A stretch of 64,000 bases of DNA. It comes from Nelumbo lutea (taxonomy: Eukaryota > Streptophyta > Magnoliopsida > Proteales > Nelumbonaceae). The stretch is taken from positions 39,712,222 through 39,776,221 of the forward strand of contig JAKGHH010000002.1 in NCBI GenBank assembly GCA_022828595.1. Reading direction: 5' to 3'. Under the pieces are notes generated by a model. The model saw only the letters and a list, made by a program, of their open reading frames with translations. It had not been told where the DNA came from and did no database searches. A program made the position numbers and the translations under genes. Shown here piece by piece: positions 25,301 through 36,859 of the stretch. Position 1 is the stretch's first letter. The number at the start of each line of letters is the position of its first letter.

Positions 25301-25639
25301 AAGTAATCTTAAACAAACTTATTCAAAGGGTGTCGTTACAAGGGGAGCAAAATCAATAGATAAAGTATAAAACTAAGGTGGCATTTGGTTTGTTACAAAT
25401 AAATAACTTTTCTACTGATATCAACTGACAATAAAAAGTAAAAACCAAAGTAATTTGGTTTTCCATCTATGAAACTGCTGTGATAAGTAAATGGATGATA
25501 GGTAACTTTATCTTACCATAATCTAATATTGAACCTAATGTCGCCTATACATTATTCCTTATCTTTATTAACATTGAAAAATAGTTATGGAAAAAATAGG
25601 ACACAATCTCTCTCCAGAGTTGGATTTGAACTCTTATTA

Positions 25640-25846
25640 GGCCCAATTTGAAAAGAGTGCAAATACAAGCCTTATATTTTGTATTTATAATATACATATT
25701 TGTGTTTATATTATTCCCAAACTCCAAACTGAGTTTGGGAAGAGTACAAATACAAATATATTCAAAGCAAAATCATTCAAGATAATACAAAAATACAAAG
25801 TTTTACACTCTACATACTTGTATTTGTATTCCTTCCAAACTGAACC
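25640..25846. mobile_element. GGCTCAGTTTGGAA-family MITE, two copies in tandem
   Basis: Copy one runs from GGCCCAATTTGAAAAGAGTGC to the CCCAAACTCCAAACTGAG region near 25730. Copy two runs from ACTGAGTTTGGGAAGAGTACAAA to TTCCAAACTGAACC (25833-25846). The internal TACAAATACAAA and TTTGTATTTGTA blocks match those at 19315-19423. The copies share or abut their central terminus, as at 33575-33757. Confidence 0.65.
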
Positions 25847-27958
25847 TTGTCAACATCATCCAAATTGGTTGATTGAGTGTACTGTAATTTATTAATTACA
25901 GCTTCCATAATCACTGGCTTAATGCCCCAAGTCATAAACAAGTGCTCAATTAGAAAAGGAATTGGTTACCAAGGCTCAATAAATCAGCACATTGGATTGC
26001 TTGAAGATTTACCAACCCAATGGTATATTATGGGCACAATTGAGAAATCCATTCTTCTTCAATAAACAGAAGGCATTGACAATTGTGGTATCATCAGAAG
26101 TCATCTTCATCGATTAGTCAATTAATCTTCGGCGATACAATTGGATGGTCAGTAGTCTCTTTTCTTTGGTAGCCAGAGATTATTACTAGTCTCTTTTAGC
26201 TCTTCGACATTCTGAAACTGCCAAACTGGTCCTGTTTTACAGATTTGATGTTCCAACCTTTTTATTTACAATTAAGGAAACTGATTTTGATGTCATCCAT
26301 CACCCTACTCCACATTACAAAAGAATTCTATCTGATCTTTGCATTGAGTACTAATAATGAAAACATGGTTGGTTAAACTTGTAAGCACGGCCTCACATCA
26401 GTGCCAATATAGCTATATAAAACTTAGTCGATATTTTCTCGCTTTTAATTTGATATATTATGTTGATATCTGCAACCCATATCTCCATTGTATCTTAGAT
26501 GACCATAGCTTAAAAGTCTAGGTAAAAACCAGTTATAGACATATATCTGTCATCTAATATGGTTTTAATTAACAAGGAACCAATATCGAATCATGAATAT
26601 AATTCAAAACGAGCCTCTCCAACCAAGGGACTGTTTGACAAAATATTTGAGCATACAATAATCAGTCCAACTTCAGCTTGAACCATTGCAGACCTTGCAC
26701 CCTGCTGAATAAATTATTAACTAAAAAACAAAGCAATTAAAGAGGGCCCCTTGGGAGGGTTGAGTTGAAACTGGTTCAGTTACTTGAAGCACTCCAGATA
26801 AACTATTCACAGAGTTTGAAGCAGATAATCCTTCAAATGATCAACGGATTAACAGCCAATTTGGGCTCTCTGGATTTTTTTTTTTTTTTTTTCCACACAT
26901 ACCTTATAGATTGTTTCAAAGAAGCACAGCATTCCGGGTTTCTCACCTCATAACGTCAAAAGCCAAAAACCCTTCCCAAATACGAACTAAATTCACTAAA
27001 TCGTCCAACGCTTAAACTGTTATCAAAGAGTGGTCCCTAATCTTACCCAAACCAAACCAAGATAGCATATCATCCAAGGAGAGGAATCCAGCTGTTGGAT
27101 TTAAAATCAATGGTTATGGTTACTCAAGCAAGAGCAAAGAACAACCAGTCATGACAAAGGTTAGGCATAGGTAGTGACCGTATGATCAGTATGGACTCTC
27201 AAAGTAAGAGGAACCTTTCTTTTCCCCCATTTTTATAAATGCTGCCTTATCTACCTAACGGCTAGTGGATGCAACAAACAACCTTCTGTTCCATACCATA
27301 GTCCATAAGTTAGCTCAAAGTTTTTAATTTTGAACCACCTTCTTCCCTGGCGGCTTCGAAAAGTGGGGAGAAATATTCTTCCGAATAAGCCCCTCTCTTA
27401 ATGAAAATATCCAAAAAAATATATATCCTTTTGCTTAAATATATTAAATATATGTACTTTTGGAGGAAAGTGAAAGAAGATTGAGATTGGGCTCATCCCC
27501 GTCAACCTTTATCCTAGAACAGTAGAATGTCTTTGTTCGGACCAAGAAAAGAAAAGAAAGCCCTTCTGAAGTTTGAAAATGTCCACCTTTTCCATATTAA
27601 TTTCAATTTAATACTCTTTCTTTTGAAGAAAAGCAAAAATTTGAAACCCCCCCCACCCTCCTTATATTTTGAAAACTGGCAGAAAAGTCCACCAACGCCG
27701 TGTTTAACTTTAATTACTCTTTGCCTAACCCAAGACCCGGACCTAGCCGGGTTGACCTTCTGGTGGGACCGGCTTATCAAATCAACGACTGCGATTATCC
27801 ATGTCAGTTTTCTTTTATTTTCCCTAGTGGACCCAGTTGATGGATCATACATGTTTTTAGGTTTTAATAGTTGTCCCGGAGAGGGGAGCCGAGCAACTTG
27901 CCTCAGCGGTCAGCTGCGTTATCCATTCGAACGTTGTGCCACTATCCACTAGATTCTA
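25847..27958. other. Intergenic DNA upstream of the TPS gene
   Basis: No gene is called. A T-run lies at 26875-26892. From about 27700 base composition becomes less AT-rich towards the TPS promoter. A 141-codon frame at 27527-27952 is not recognised and is mirrored by an antisense frame of 112 codons. Confidence 0.4.
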
Positions 27959-28884
27959 GCCACGTGTACCCTACGATAAGGGTTATTAGTCAAACATCTC
28001 TATCCGTATAAATCAATGTCCAAGACTCGTTGAAGTTTGTTATATATTGTGATTGTGTGCTTCTCACGATTGTACTTTTACACGAAACATGCGTTGATGA
28101 TCTCATCAATCAGAATTAGCCTTATAGTGGGGCCCACTAAAAGATAGATGGTTGGTCCACCCGGCGACGTCCTCGTTTATTAAAATTAAATCCAGCCGCC
28201 TGACCCCCTCTGAAGATAAAGTGGGACCCGTTCCCGTCGTGGCACATCAAGTGGGTCCAAACCAGAAGGAGCGATTTTTTGGATAACTATATGTAACGGT
28301 TCGCAATGTCTTTTTCAAAAAACTTTGTAAACAGGGACTAACTTAGCACAGCGGTCAATTCCACCTAACCGACGACACGTGGCACCCTTGAGATCTATCT
28401 CGGTCACGGGAGAAGTGGTGACGTGTCATCTGCTGAACCGGACAAGATAAGAACGGGTTTGATGAACTATCCACCCAGCCGATGCAGGTAACGTCAGCGG
28501 TCAAATACCCGAGCCGACTCGATCTACGACCCAGATATGCCACATTCTTGCCACTTGGCAAGTTTTTGGAAAACCCAGCTCAATTCCGAAAAAGAGAGAT
28601 AAAAAGGGAGAGAAAAAAGAAGAAGTCTCATGGAGGAGAGATGGAAAAGGGAATATCTTATCTCGACACGTGCCAGCTGGAGCTTATCCAGGCGCGTGAC
28701 GAGAGGCACTATTCACAGCTGTAAAACCAGCCACGTTGCATTGAATAAAATTACCCAAACACCCACGAGTTTTTTTCTAATTTTGGCAACTTTCCCAGAA
28801 AACCCCGATATTTTTCATGAATACGTAATCTCTCGAAATCGGGATATTTCCTCATTAAGCAACCCAAAAAATTCGGACCACGTG
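27959..28884 (+). promoter_or_regulatory. Cluster of G-box/ABRE-type motifs upstream of the TPS gene
   Basis: Perfect CACGTG cores lie at 27961-27966, 28376-28381 (within ACACGTGGC, a classical ABRE form), 28667-28672 and 28879-28884. A TGACGTGTCA element lies at 28419-28428 and a CCACGTTG at about 28731. These are binding sites of bZIP (ABF/GBF type) and some bHLH factors in plants. They sit roughly 200 bp to 1.1 kb before the likely transcription start near 29.08 kb. The motifs are seen; abscisic acid, light or sugar control of this gene is inferred. Confidence 0.55.
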
Positions 28885-29180
28885 ATTTATTTCCATTCTT
28901 GCTCTAGTAAACGCGAGATACTTTCCTCCATCCCTGCGATTTCTTGCCCAAATCGTTGATGAGAGTATTTTCGTCATTTTACTAACTTGACTGACTATAG
29001 CCGGTTAAAGTAATCTTTCTGATCTGACTATTGATTTCACAGTTTTGAGTTGTGAGTGATAAATACTAAATAATCATCCAGAGCAGAACGCCAGCTCTGC
29101 TACCCTTACACGTTTGAAACAGAGAAAAGAGAGAGAAAAGTCGGTTACAATTAGTAGAAGAAAAGCGAGGACGCCATTTG

Positions 29181-29394
29181 ATGAAGTCGTCCGTCCGTCT
29201 TGACCGTTCACACCACCACCAGCACCACCGCTTGCTTCTTCCGTCCTTATTACCAGGTCGGTCATTCAGGCTTGTTTCTAATCTGTATAGCCATCAGAAC
29301 AGACAGATCTTTCTTTTTTTTGTTTCTCTTTCGTTCTTAGTTCTCCCTTGTAGAGATGAGATTTATGCTGATTATATGTAATACTCATCGATAA
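29181..29394 (+). promoter_or_regulatory. Upstream ORFs in the TPS leader
   Basis: Two upstream ATG frames precede the TPS start. One opens at 29181 and ends at 29381 (67 codons, starting MKSSVRLDRS with a His-rich stretch). One at 29356-29394 has 12 codons (MRFMLIICNTHR). A splice-donor-like CAG|GTCGG at 29257 could remove part of the leader, so whether either remains in the mature mRNA is not known. If retained they would tend to lower translation of the main frame. Confidence 0.35.
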
Positions 29395-29502
29395 CAAAAC
29401 AGAAATTGTTCGATACCCATACATAAATCTTTGATACTCAGATCAGTTTAGCTGCAAAATAGGATCTTTTCGTGTTGAAGTTTAGATTTTGGTGTGTGAA
29501 AG

Positions 29503-32274
29503 ATGTTGTCCAAATCTTGTGCGAATTTATTGAGTCTCGTTTCGTCCGGAGGAGATTTTCCGAAAATTGGTCGGACCCGGTTGCCGAGGGTCATGACCGT
29601 GCCTGGGATCATCTCGGACTTCGACGGTGACGACGATGATGACCGGAGTGATTGCGCGGCGTCGGATGTTGTGTCATCTGTTGCACAGGAGAGAAGAATT
29701 ATTGTTGCGAATCAGCTGCCTTTGCGGGTTCAGCGCGATCCAGAGAGTAACAAATGGTGTTTTGAATGGGATAATGACGCGCTTGTATTGCAACTCAAAG
29801 ACGGGTTTTCGCCGGACGTCGAATTTGTTTACGTTGGTTGCTTGAAGGCTGAAATTGATGCGTCGGAGCAAGACGAGGTGGCGCAGTTTCTTCTCGAGAA
29901 GTTCCATTGTGTCCCTACGTTTTTGCCATCTGACATTCAGAATAAGTTCTATCATGGGTTCTGTAAGCAACATCTCTGGCCGCTGTTCCATTACATGTTG
30001 CCAATCTCGCCTAACCATGGCGCCCGTTTTGATCGGGCTCTGTGGCAGGCGTATGTATCTGCTAACAAAATTTTTGCAGATAAGGTGATGGAGGTGATAA
30101 ATCCAGATGAGGATTACGTCTGGGTTCATGATTACCATCTTATGGTACTGCCCACGTTTCTAAGAAAAAGATTTAATCGAGTGAAGCTTGGGTTTTTCCT
30201 ACACAGTCCTTTCCCCTCGTCGGAGATTTACAGAACGCTGCCGGTGCGAGATGAGATTCTCCGGGCGCTGTTGAATTCTGATCTTATTGGTTTCCACACG
30301 TTTGATTATGCTCGGCACTTCCTGTCTTGCTGCAGTCGGATGTTGGGTCTAGATTATGAATCCAAGCGGGGGTACATTGGGCTTGAGTATTATGGCCGGA
30401 CTGTGAGCATTAAGATCCTTCCAGTTGGAATTCACATGGGCCAGCTTGATACTGTTCTGTCCCTCCCGGAAACTGCCAGGAAGGTCCAGGAACTGAAAGA
30501 AGAGTTTGAGGGGAAGACTGTGATAATCGGCGTTGATGATATGGATATATTCAAGGGCATCAGCCTGAAGTTCTTGGCAATGGGGCAGCTCCTGGAACAG
30601 CACCCTGAATTGAAAGGGAGGGTGGTTCTGGTTCAAATTGCAAACCCTGCTAGGAGCCAGAGTAAGGATATCCAAGAAGTTCAGGATGAAACCCATTTTA
30701 TAGCCAAATCAATCAATGAAAAGTATGGTAAGGACCGGTATCAACCGATTGTTTTCATCAACCGCTTTGTTTCAACTCTAGAGAAGGCTGCATTCTACGC
30801 CATTTCTGAGTGTTGTGTTGTTAATCCAGTAAGGGATGGAATGAACTTGGTCCCCTATAAGTACACAGTTTGCAGGCAGGGAAGCCCTCTGCTAGACAAA
30901 GTGCTGGGAACAGATGGGTCCAGCTCCCCAAGAAAGAGCATCATCGTTGTGTCTGAGTTCATTGGGTGCTCTCCATCCCTTAGTGGGGCCATCCGGATTA
31001 ACCCATGGAACATTGATGCTGTGTCTGATGCCATGAACTTGGCCATCACCATGCCAGAGGCAGAGAAACAATTGCGCCATGAGAAGCACTACAAGTACAT
31101 AAGTTCTCACGATGTTGCCTACTGGGCTCGGAGCTTTGATCAAGACCTAGAGAGAGCTTGCCGAGAGCATTTCATTAAAAGGTGTTGGGGAATTGGCTTT
31201 GGCTTGGGTTTCAGAGTTGTTGCTCTGGGTCCTAACTTCAGGAAGCTTTCAGTAGAGCACATTGTCTCTGCATATAAGAAGACAAATAGCCGACTGATCC
31301 TTCTTGACTACGATGGTACCATGATGCCGCAGACATCTGTCGAAAAAACTCCTGGCAAGGAAGTTATTTCGGTGTTGAATAGTTTAAGCAGTGACCCGAA
31401 GAATGTTGTTTTTATTGTGAGTGGCAGAGGGAAGGATTCTCTCAGCAAATGGTTTTCTCAGTGCGAGAAGCTAGGTATTTCAGCAGAACATGGCTACTTT
31501 ACAAGGTACTATTTGAGCGTCTTAACTTATACATATGATTAGTAGCTTCTACCTGTGTCTGCTGACCATGTTTTGCTTGCCCTTCTGCAGGTGGAACAGA
31601 GATTCTCCATGGGAGTCCTGTTTATTGGCAATAGATTTTGACTGGAAAAAGATTGCTGAACCTGTAATGGAACTTTACACAGAGACAACAGATGGATCTT
31701 CCATTGAGCATAAGGAGAGTGCCCTGGTCTGGCACCACCAAGAAGCTGACCCAGATTTTGGGTCATGCCAGGCAAAGGAGCTTCTTGACCACTTGGAGAA
31801 TGTGCTTGCCAATGAGCCTGTGGTTGTTAAAAGAGGGCAACACATAGTTGAAGTAAAACCACAGGTAAGGAGAACTAACTTCTCTTTATCATCTGAGATC
31901 CAGATTTATGATTTTGTGATTATAATGGAGTATATCTTGTTGGTGAATTGCAGGGTATAAGCAAGGGTGTGGTTGTTGAAAACCTTATCTCAACCATGTC
32001 AAGCAAGGGGAAGCCACCGGATTTTGTATTGTGCATAGGGGATGACCGGTCGGATGAAGACATGTTTGAGAGCATTGAAAGATGCATCTCCAACCCATCC
32101 ATCCTATCTAGAGCTGAAGTGTTTGCTTGCACTGTTGGTCAGAAGCCAAGTATGGCAAAGTACTATCTTGATGATACTGTTGAGGTCATCAAGTTGCTTC
32201 AAGGCATTGCTACTGCATCAATCCAGCCACCAAAGTCTGCACATCTTCAGGTTTCTTTTCAAGGTTCTCTTTGA
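29503..32274 (+). CDS. Class II trehalose-6-phosphate synthase-like protein (TPS8-11 clade)
   Basis: Three coding exons, 29503-31505, 31591-31864 and 31954-32274, join in frame through GT-AG introns of 85 and 89 bp to give 865 residues, normal for the class. The N-terminus MLSKSCANLLSLVSSGG and LPRVMTVPGIISD is the class II signature. A glycosyltransferase 20 domain (about 60-545) contains WVHDYHLM at 207-214 and VRDGMNLVPY at 443-452. A haloacid-dehalogenase phosphatase-like domain (about 590-850) keeps DYDGT (602-606), SGRGKD (640-645) and GDDRSDED (788-795). Class II members mostly lack proven synthase activity and act in trehalose-6-phosphate and SnRK1 sugar signalling in the cytosol. Residue 442 is Pro where relatives I recall have Ala. 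Closest in feel to TPS11 and TPS9; the exact orthologue is not decided. Confidence 0.95.
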
Positions 32275-33574
32275 TTTGGATTAAAGTATAATAGAGATGC
32301 TCCAAAAATTCATTAGTCTGAATTGGCATTACCTGTTGCAAGCTGAGGTGGGTGCAAGTTCGGAATCAGTTGTCTAAATTGCACTCTCTTCTCAGATTGG
32401 ATGGAAATAAGTTGGTCATAAACGAGTGTTGGTAAGCACCTTTGTACAGGACGGTACATACATCAAATTAATATGAAACAGAATACAGGAAAGTTTCATA
32501 CTTATTTCATACTGTGGAGTCTGAACTCTGGCGTCTGTTCTAAAGAATGATCTTCAGTTTCAAAAACCAGGGGGAGCTCTGCTTTCAGCCCAAATTGTTG
32601 GATCAAAAATGTCTGGAATGGATACAGCAGTCCAATTGAGCAGGCATTTCTTTTGGTCTCAATTGGAAGAAACTAAACATCTGTAGGTTGGATGCTTGAT
32701 AAAGCTCAACAAATTAGCACAGAGATGCCCCAATTCGCATTCCATTTTCATATGTACATATAAGGAATTGTTACCATTTCCTTTTTATTTATTCCCTCTT
32801 GATCATATTTTAGGACATGTATTCAGAAATGGTGAGTGGAATCAGCCTTATGGCTTTCATTAAAAAAAAAAAAATAGTATTGATGCCATGAATAGTCAGC
32901 CCTTTTAACTATTTCTGGTATAAGAGCCATGGATGGCCATCTCTTTTAAATCTATGTTATTTTATCAACTTAGATAGCTTTGCTTCCTGATCTATATGCC
33001 TATTCAAAGTGAAGACTCTAGCAACCTTGATACTTTTTTTTTTCAGTTCTATGATTTAGACTTGAACTTGTGATAACAATAGTTGTGATGCAGGATGTAG
33101 GGCATTCACCTATAAGCATGAGTTCATCTATCCACGATGCCTTCATTTCTTCTAATGATGCATGTAACATACTTTCTATTGTCGTTACTCAGCTCTCCTT
33201 CTTCCTGTAGCCGTTGCTCAGGAAATATAAATTACAGTCTGGAACCTCATTATGAAAAGAACAGAAGCTCCAGAAGTAGTTTCAACCTGTAGCATGAAGG
33301 ATATGGCGTTATGGGTTCAGGACATGCAATCCTTATAGCCTTAGGTCTGGAAATCTAGAATTCATTGAAAATTTTCAAAAGGAAAAGAAAAACTATCTAG
33401 AAAAGATAATATTCCAATAACTTGGTGCTTAACCAGGACTTGTGTTCTCTCATAACTCGGTTAAATTTTAGTTCTGATCTTTCAACTTCCCCACTCACCA
33501 AATGCCAAATAATAAAAATTTCAACTGTTCATGTTAGTTTTGAGAAAGAACAAAGCCTATACACATTTGTATGT
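32275..33574. other. TPS 3' UTR and downstream DNA
   Basis: The 3' UTR begins after the TGA at 32272-32274. No poly(A) signal was pinned down; candidate AATAA-like sequence is scattered. No further gene is seen. Confidence 0.4.
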
Positions 33575-33757
33575 GCTCAGTTGGGTAAGAGTACAAATAC
33601 AAATATGTACAGTGCAAATATGTATAAATTAATACAAAATACAAGGTTTTGCACTCTACAGATTTGCATTTGTACTCTTTCCAAACTGAGCCTTAGAGTA
33701 CAAAACCTTGTATTTTGTATTATTTTGTTTGTATCTGTACTCTTTCCAAACTGAGTC
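33575..33757. mobile_element. GGCTCAGTTTGGAA-family MITE, one and a half copies
   Basis: The first copy runs from GCTCAGTTGGGTAAGAGTACAAA to CTCTTTCCAAACTGAGCC (33675-33692). A second partial copy follows directly, AGAGTACAAAACCTTGTATTTTG to CTCTTTCCAAACTGAGTC (33740-33757). Internal blocks match 19315-19423 and 25640-25846. Two of the three loci are such head-to-tail compounds. Confidence 0.65.
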
Positions 33758-35950
33758 GAGGAACATTGTGAATCTTTTAGGAGTTGGCATCTTCTGCAAC
33801 AATGGTTGCAGCATTCCTTACAATCACCCAATAAAACATGGGCACACCAGTGAACCAACAGGCAGATCAGGGGGATTGTATATCCAGAGGTTGCAAGAAA
33901 ATGCTTAGATGATTGCAGCAGATTTGATTCCTCTTTTTGGGTCCTAAAAGGAGTTGTAATGTGAAATATTCTTGGGTCATTACACTCTTTCCCCAAATAT
34001 TAGGCAGTGTAAAAACTTATGTTTTGTGCATATCTGGATATAAATTCCAAAAACCTGGTCTCCCAAGTTGACCCAAACCCAGGTTTTCCAATCTAACTGG
34101 GCCTAGTTAATCTGGTTCTTCTAACATTAATTATAAGGCCATAAGGGTATTAGTAGGGCCACAAATGGATTGGAATGAATTTGGATAGGAACATGTCTGA
34201 ATCCAATCTTGTGAGAATCCAGAATATCTAAATTTGATTTGATATCCCTACCCAGTTCGATTCATTTATATATCTGGATATCTTATATGAATGTGGTTTA
34301 ATTTGAGAATCAATATATCTCTACAACACTTGGCATAAATCCATAAAATTAAATGCGAAACAAGAAATTGTATGTTATAGATAGAAAAGAAAAGTTTATC
34401 TAAACCCCAAATTCAAAAATTGACTGATTAATGGATCACATTTATCAATTCCAATACAATCCGGTTATGGTTAAACAGATATTCAAATCCATCTTAGCTT
34501 AATAGAATTCAAATTCTAAGAAAAAATGTCAAAAGCATTTTTCCATAAACAACCCATTGCACGAAATTCAAGATCTTGTTGCATTTTTATTTATTTTAGA
34601 AATGGGTAATACCCAAATAAAATTTATTTAGCATCTATCCAAAAAATTATATTTATATAAAAAATCTGATATGGCAAATTTGCAACAGAGGAAAAGCAAA
34701 AATATTCCAAAAAACTTCTAAAAAACACAAAAATCGTCCACGTGACAATACAGTTGGAGATACTTTTGTTCCTTCCACCTCTAGGGAGGGCATATTTCTA
34801 ATTACTTAGGAAATTAGAAAATTGAAAATTTAGGCAACTCATGTTACTTGCAGGCAATTCCAGCTCAAGGTGGAGCATAATCCATGGACCATCCAAAAGG
34901 GTATCCAATTTAATGGACAGTTGAGACAGACCATAGGATTCCTCAACGTGGAAAAGAAATGGTTCCATCTAGAGACATTCCCTAATTGATCCATTTGGAA
35001 CTCTTTTTTCCACAGATTTGTATAAAATCAATTTTGAAAATAGACAGCTCAGCTGCCTTTACAACTATGTTAGAAACATGGCATGACTCATACAAACAGC
35101 TGTCTTTGTAAATACTGCTAACCTTCATGCAAGATTTTCATCTCTCTCTCATACACACACAAAATACCCCCATTAAATCCCTTATTTCCTCCTAAATATC
35201 TCTTGACTGTCCTAATAAAACAAGAGTATAAATTATTAAATTAGATAGGATGGATCAGAGGTTAAGGGCCAATCCAATACTAGGCCCAGACATAAACTCT
35301 AGCCTGAGCCCAAAATGATGTCAAAACCCAAATTTACCAATCCAAACCTAATCAAATATCTGTTCAATCCCATGGATTGCATAGGTTCACTTGCTAGTAA
35401 ATATTAGAAGAGGAGGCTTGTGTTCTCAGCTATTTATCGTATAAGAACAATTATGGAATATAGAAAAATCATTCCTCGAAGATGAACCAGTGGGAAGGTT
35501 ACTTTCTAAAATCCAACCTATTGTGGACCCATTTTTTTGTTTTGACCATGCTATTTCTTGGAGCAATGGGTCAATGCCTAGTCTGAAACCAATTTCTAAG
35601 TTGTTTATATAAGACATACATATCTACATGCATTCCAGGTGAACCCAGATGTCTGGGCCAAGGATTTTAGGTCTTAGCCCATATTATTTGCAGGCTTGAT
35701 GCGATTCCGAGCCAAGCCAGGCTTGGAAGTTGGAACTAAAACTTATTCCTGAGCCCAGAAATTTTCAAGATGGACCGGATCGGTCGATTCAGGCCTGAGC
35801 AGAAATGATCAACCCTAACCACATCTCATGCATAACATTTCAAAAGAAGAAAATTTTGTAAACCAAAAAACATGAAATACCCAAAATAGAACCTACCTTG
35901 CAACTGAGACAAAAGAACACGTGAGTCAAATAATTATGGTCAAGTCAACT
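33758..35950. other. Intergenic DNA with repeat remnants
   Basis: GGATTGGAATGAATTTGGATAGG-type sequence at about 34160-34500 and CCAAGCCAGGCTTGGAAG-type sequence at 35690-35820 resemble subterminal parts of non-autonomous hAT elements. No gene is recognised. Confidence 0.4.
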
Positions 35951-36020
35951 GATGGTGGCTCAATTGGTAGGTTCTCTGATTCGTCGAAGTAGAGACCTGA
36001 GATCAAATCCCGCTGCCACC
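35951..36020 (+). mobile_element. tRNA-derived SINE head
   Basis: A box A, TGGCTCAATTGG (35956-35967), fits TRGYNNARNNGG exactly. A box B-like AGATCAAATCC (36000-36010) follows 32 bp later, with two differences from GGTTCRANNCC. This spacing and order are those of a tRNA-type internal Pol III promoter. The sequence cannot fold as a full functional tRNA and runs on into CT-rich unrelated DNA, so it is best read as a SINE head. A fragment of the same type (TCTCGCTGTCACCAAGG) lies at 24705-24721. The 3' end of the SINE is not defined. Confidence 0.5.
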
Positions 36021-36820
36021 AAGGAATGGCTTCCTCCTTCCTTCTCTCGTCACTCCCTCCTTCAGTGGATGAACTCTAAAGAAACAAACTGAACTGAAAC
36101 TCCTGCTAGATGAGTCACCACCATTTCTCTCTCTTCCCCCATTCCTCCTCCTCCTCCTCTCTCTCATGTTTCCCACTGCAGCTGATTGATTATTTAACGC
36201 AATAAGCTAAATGAAAATCTGAAATACATGATTGAATTCAGATGCTTAGATCTCCAAGAGAGGCTCTGGAGTTCGTAGTTCTAGAAACTTTAGATTGTCT
36301 TGGTTTTCTTCTAATCTTATGTTGAGTTAGTCCTTAGTTCTTCATGCATTCTTTCATTCAATTTGATTATTTCTACTTCCGTATTTTGAATTTAAATGTA
36401 AATATGGTTGATCAGGTCTAATAACTTGCATGGTTTAATTTGGATTAGATTCTAATGATCTCATAGGTCATTCGTTATTTTGCAATTGTTTCTCGTTGTG
36501 GTTAATTGATTTTGGTCCTAGAAATGCTTATTGAATGTTTCTTTATAATTGTTGACTCTGTTAAAATTCACCATATAAATTGCAGGCCCCAAAAACACAA
36601 TGAAGCAGAATAAATCTTCTCACCTCAAAGAGAGAACAAACAACTCTTGAAATTCCTTCTTGGAAATGAATGGTAGCAAAACTCTTATTGTGGATATGGC
36701 ATTCGCAGTAGCTTTTTCTTGCTTGAACCCTTTCAAGAAACCCTAGTCTCAAGAGCCCAAAGTTACCCAACGAATGAGAAAGATGTAATGACATTCCTAA
36801 AATATTATAAACTTTCCAAA

Positions 36821-36823
<3 letters not shown>
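36021..36823. other. Unassigned DNA between SINE head and poly(A) tract
   Basis: The stretch includes CT-rich sequence at 36025-36175. It then has ordinary non-coding DNA with no recognised frame. Confidence 0.35.

Positions 36824-36854
<31 letters not shown>
36824..36854 (+). repeat. Poly(A) tract, 31 bases
   Basis: An uninterrupted run of A follows TTTCCAAATGT. It could be the tail of a retroposed sequence ending here, but no LINE protein or matching target duplication was found. Confidence 0.7.
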
Positions 36855-36856
<2 letters not shown>

Positions 36857-36859
36857 GAA

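Noticed and set aside
27527..27952. 141-codon frame upstream of the TPS gene
   Set aside because: Low-complexity Lys/Phe/Pro-rich start, mirrored by a 112-codon antisense frame, no recognised motif.
29674..30138. 154-codon minus-strand frame and similar ones at 30349-31143
   Set aside because: Antisense shadows of the TPS exon 1.
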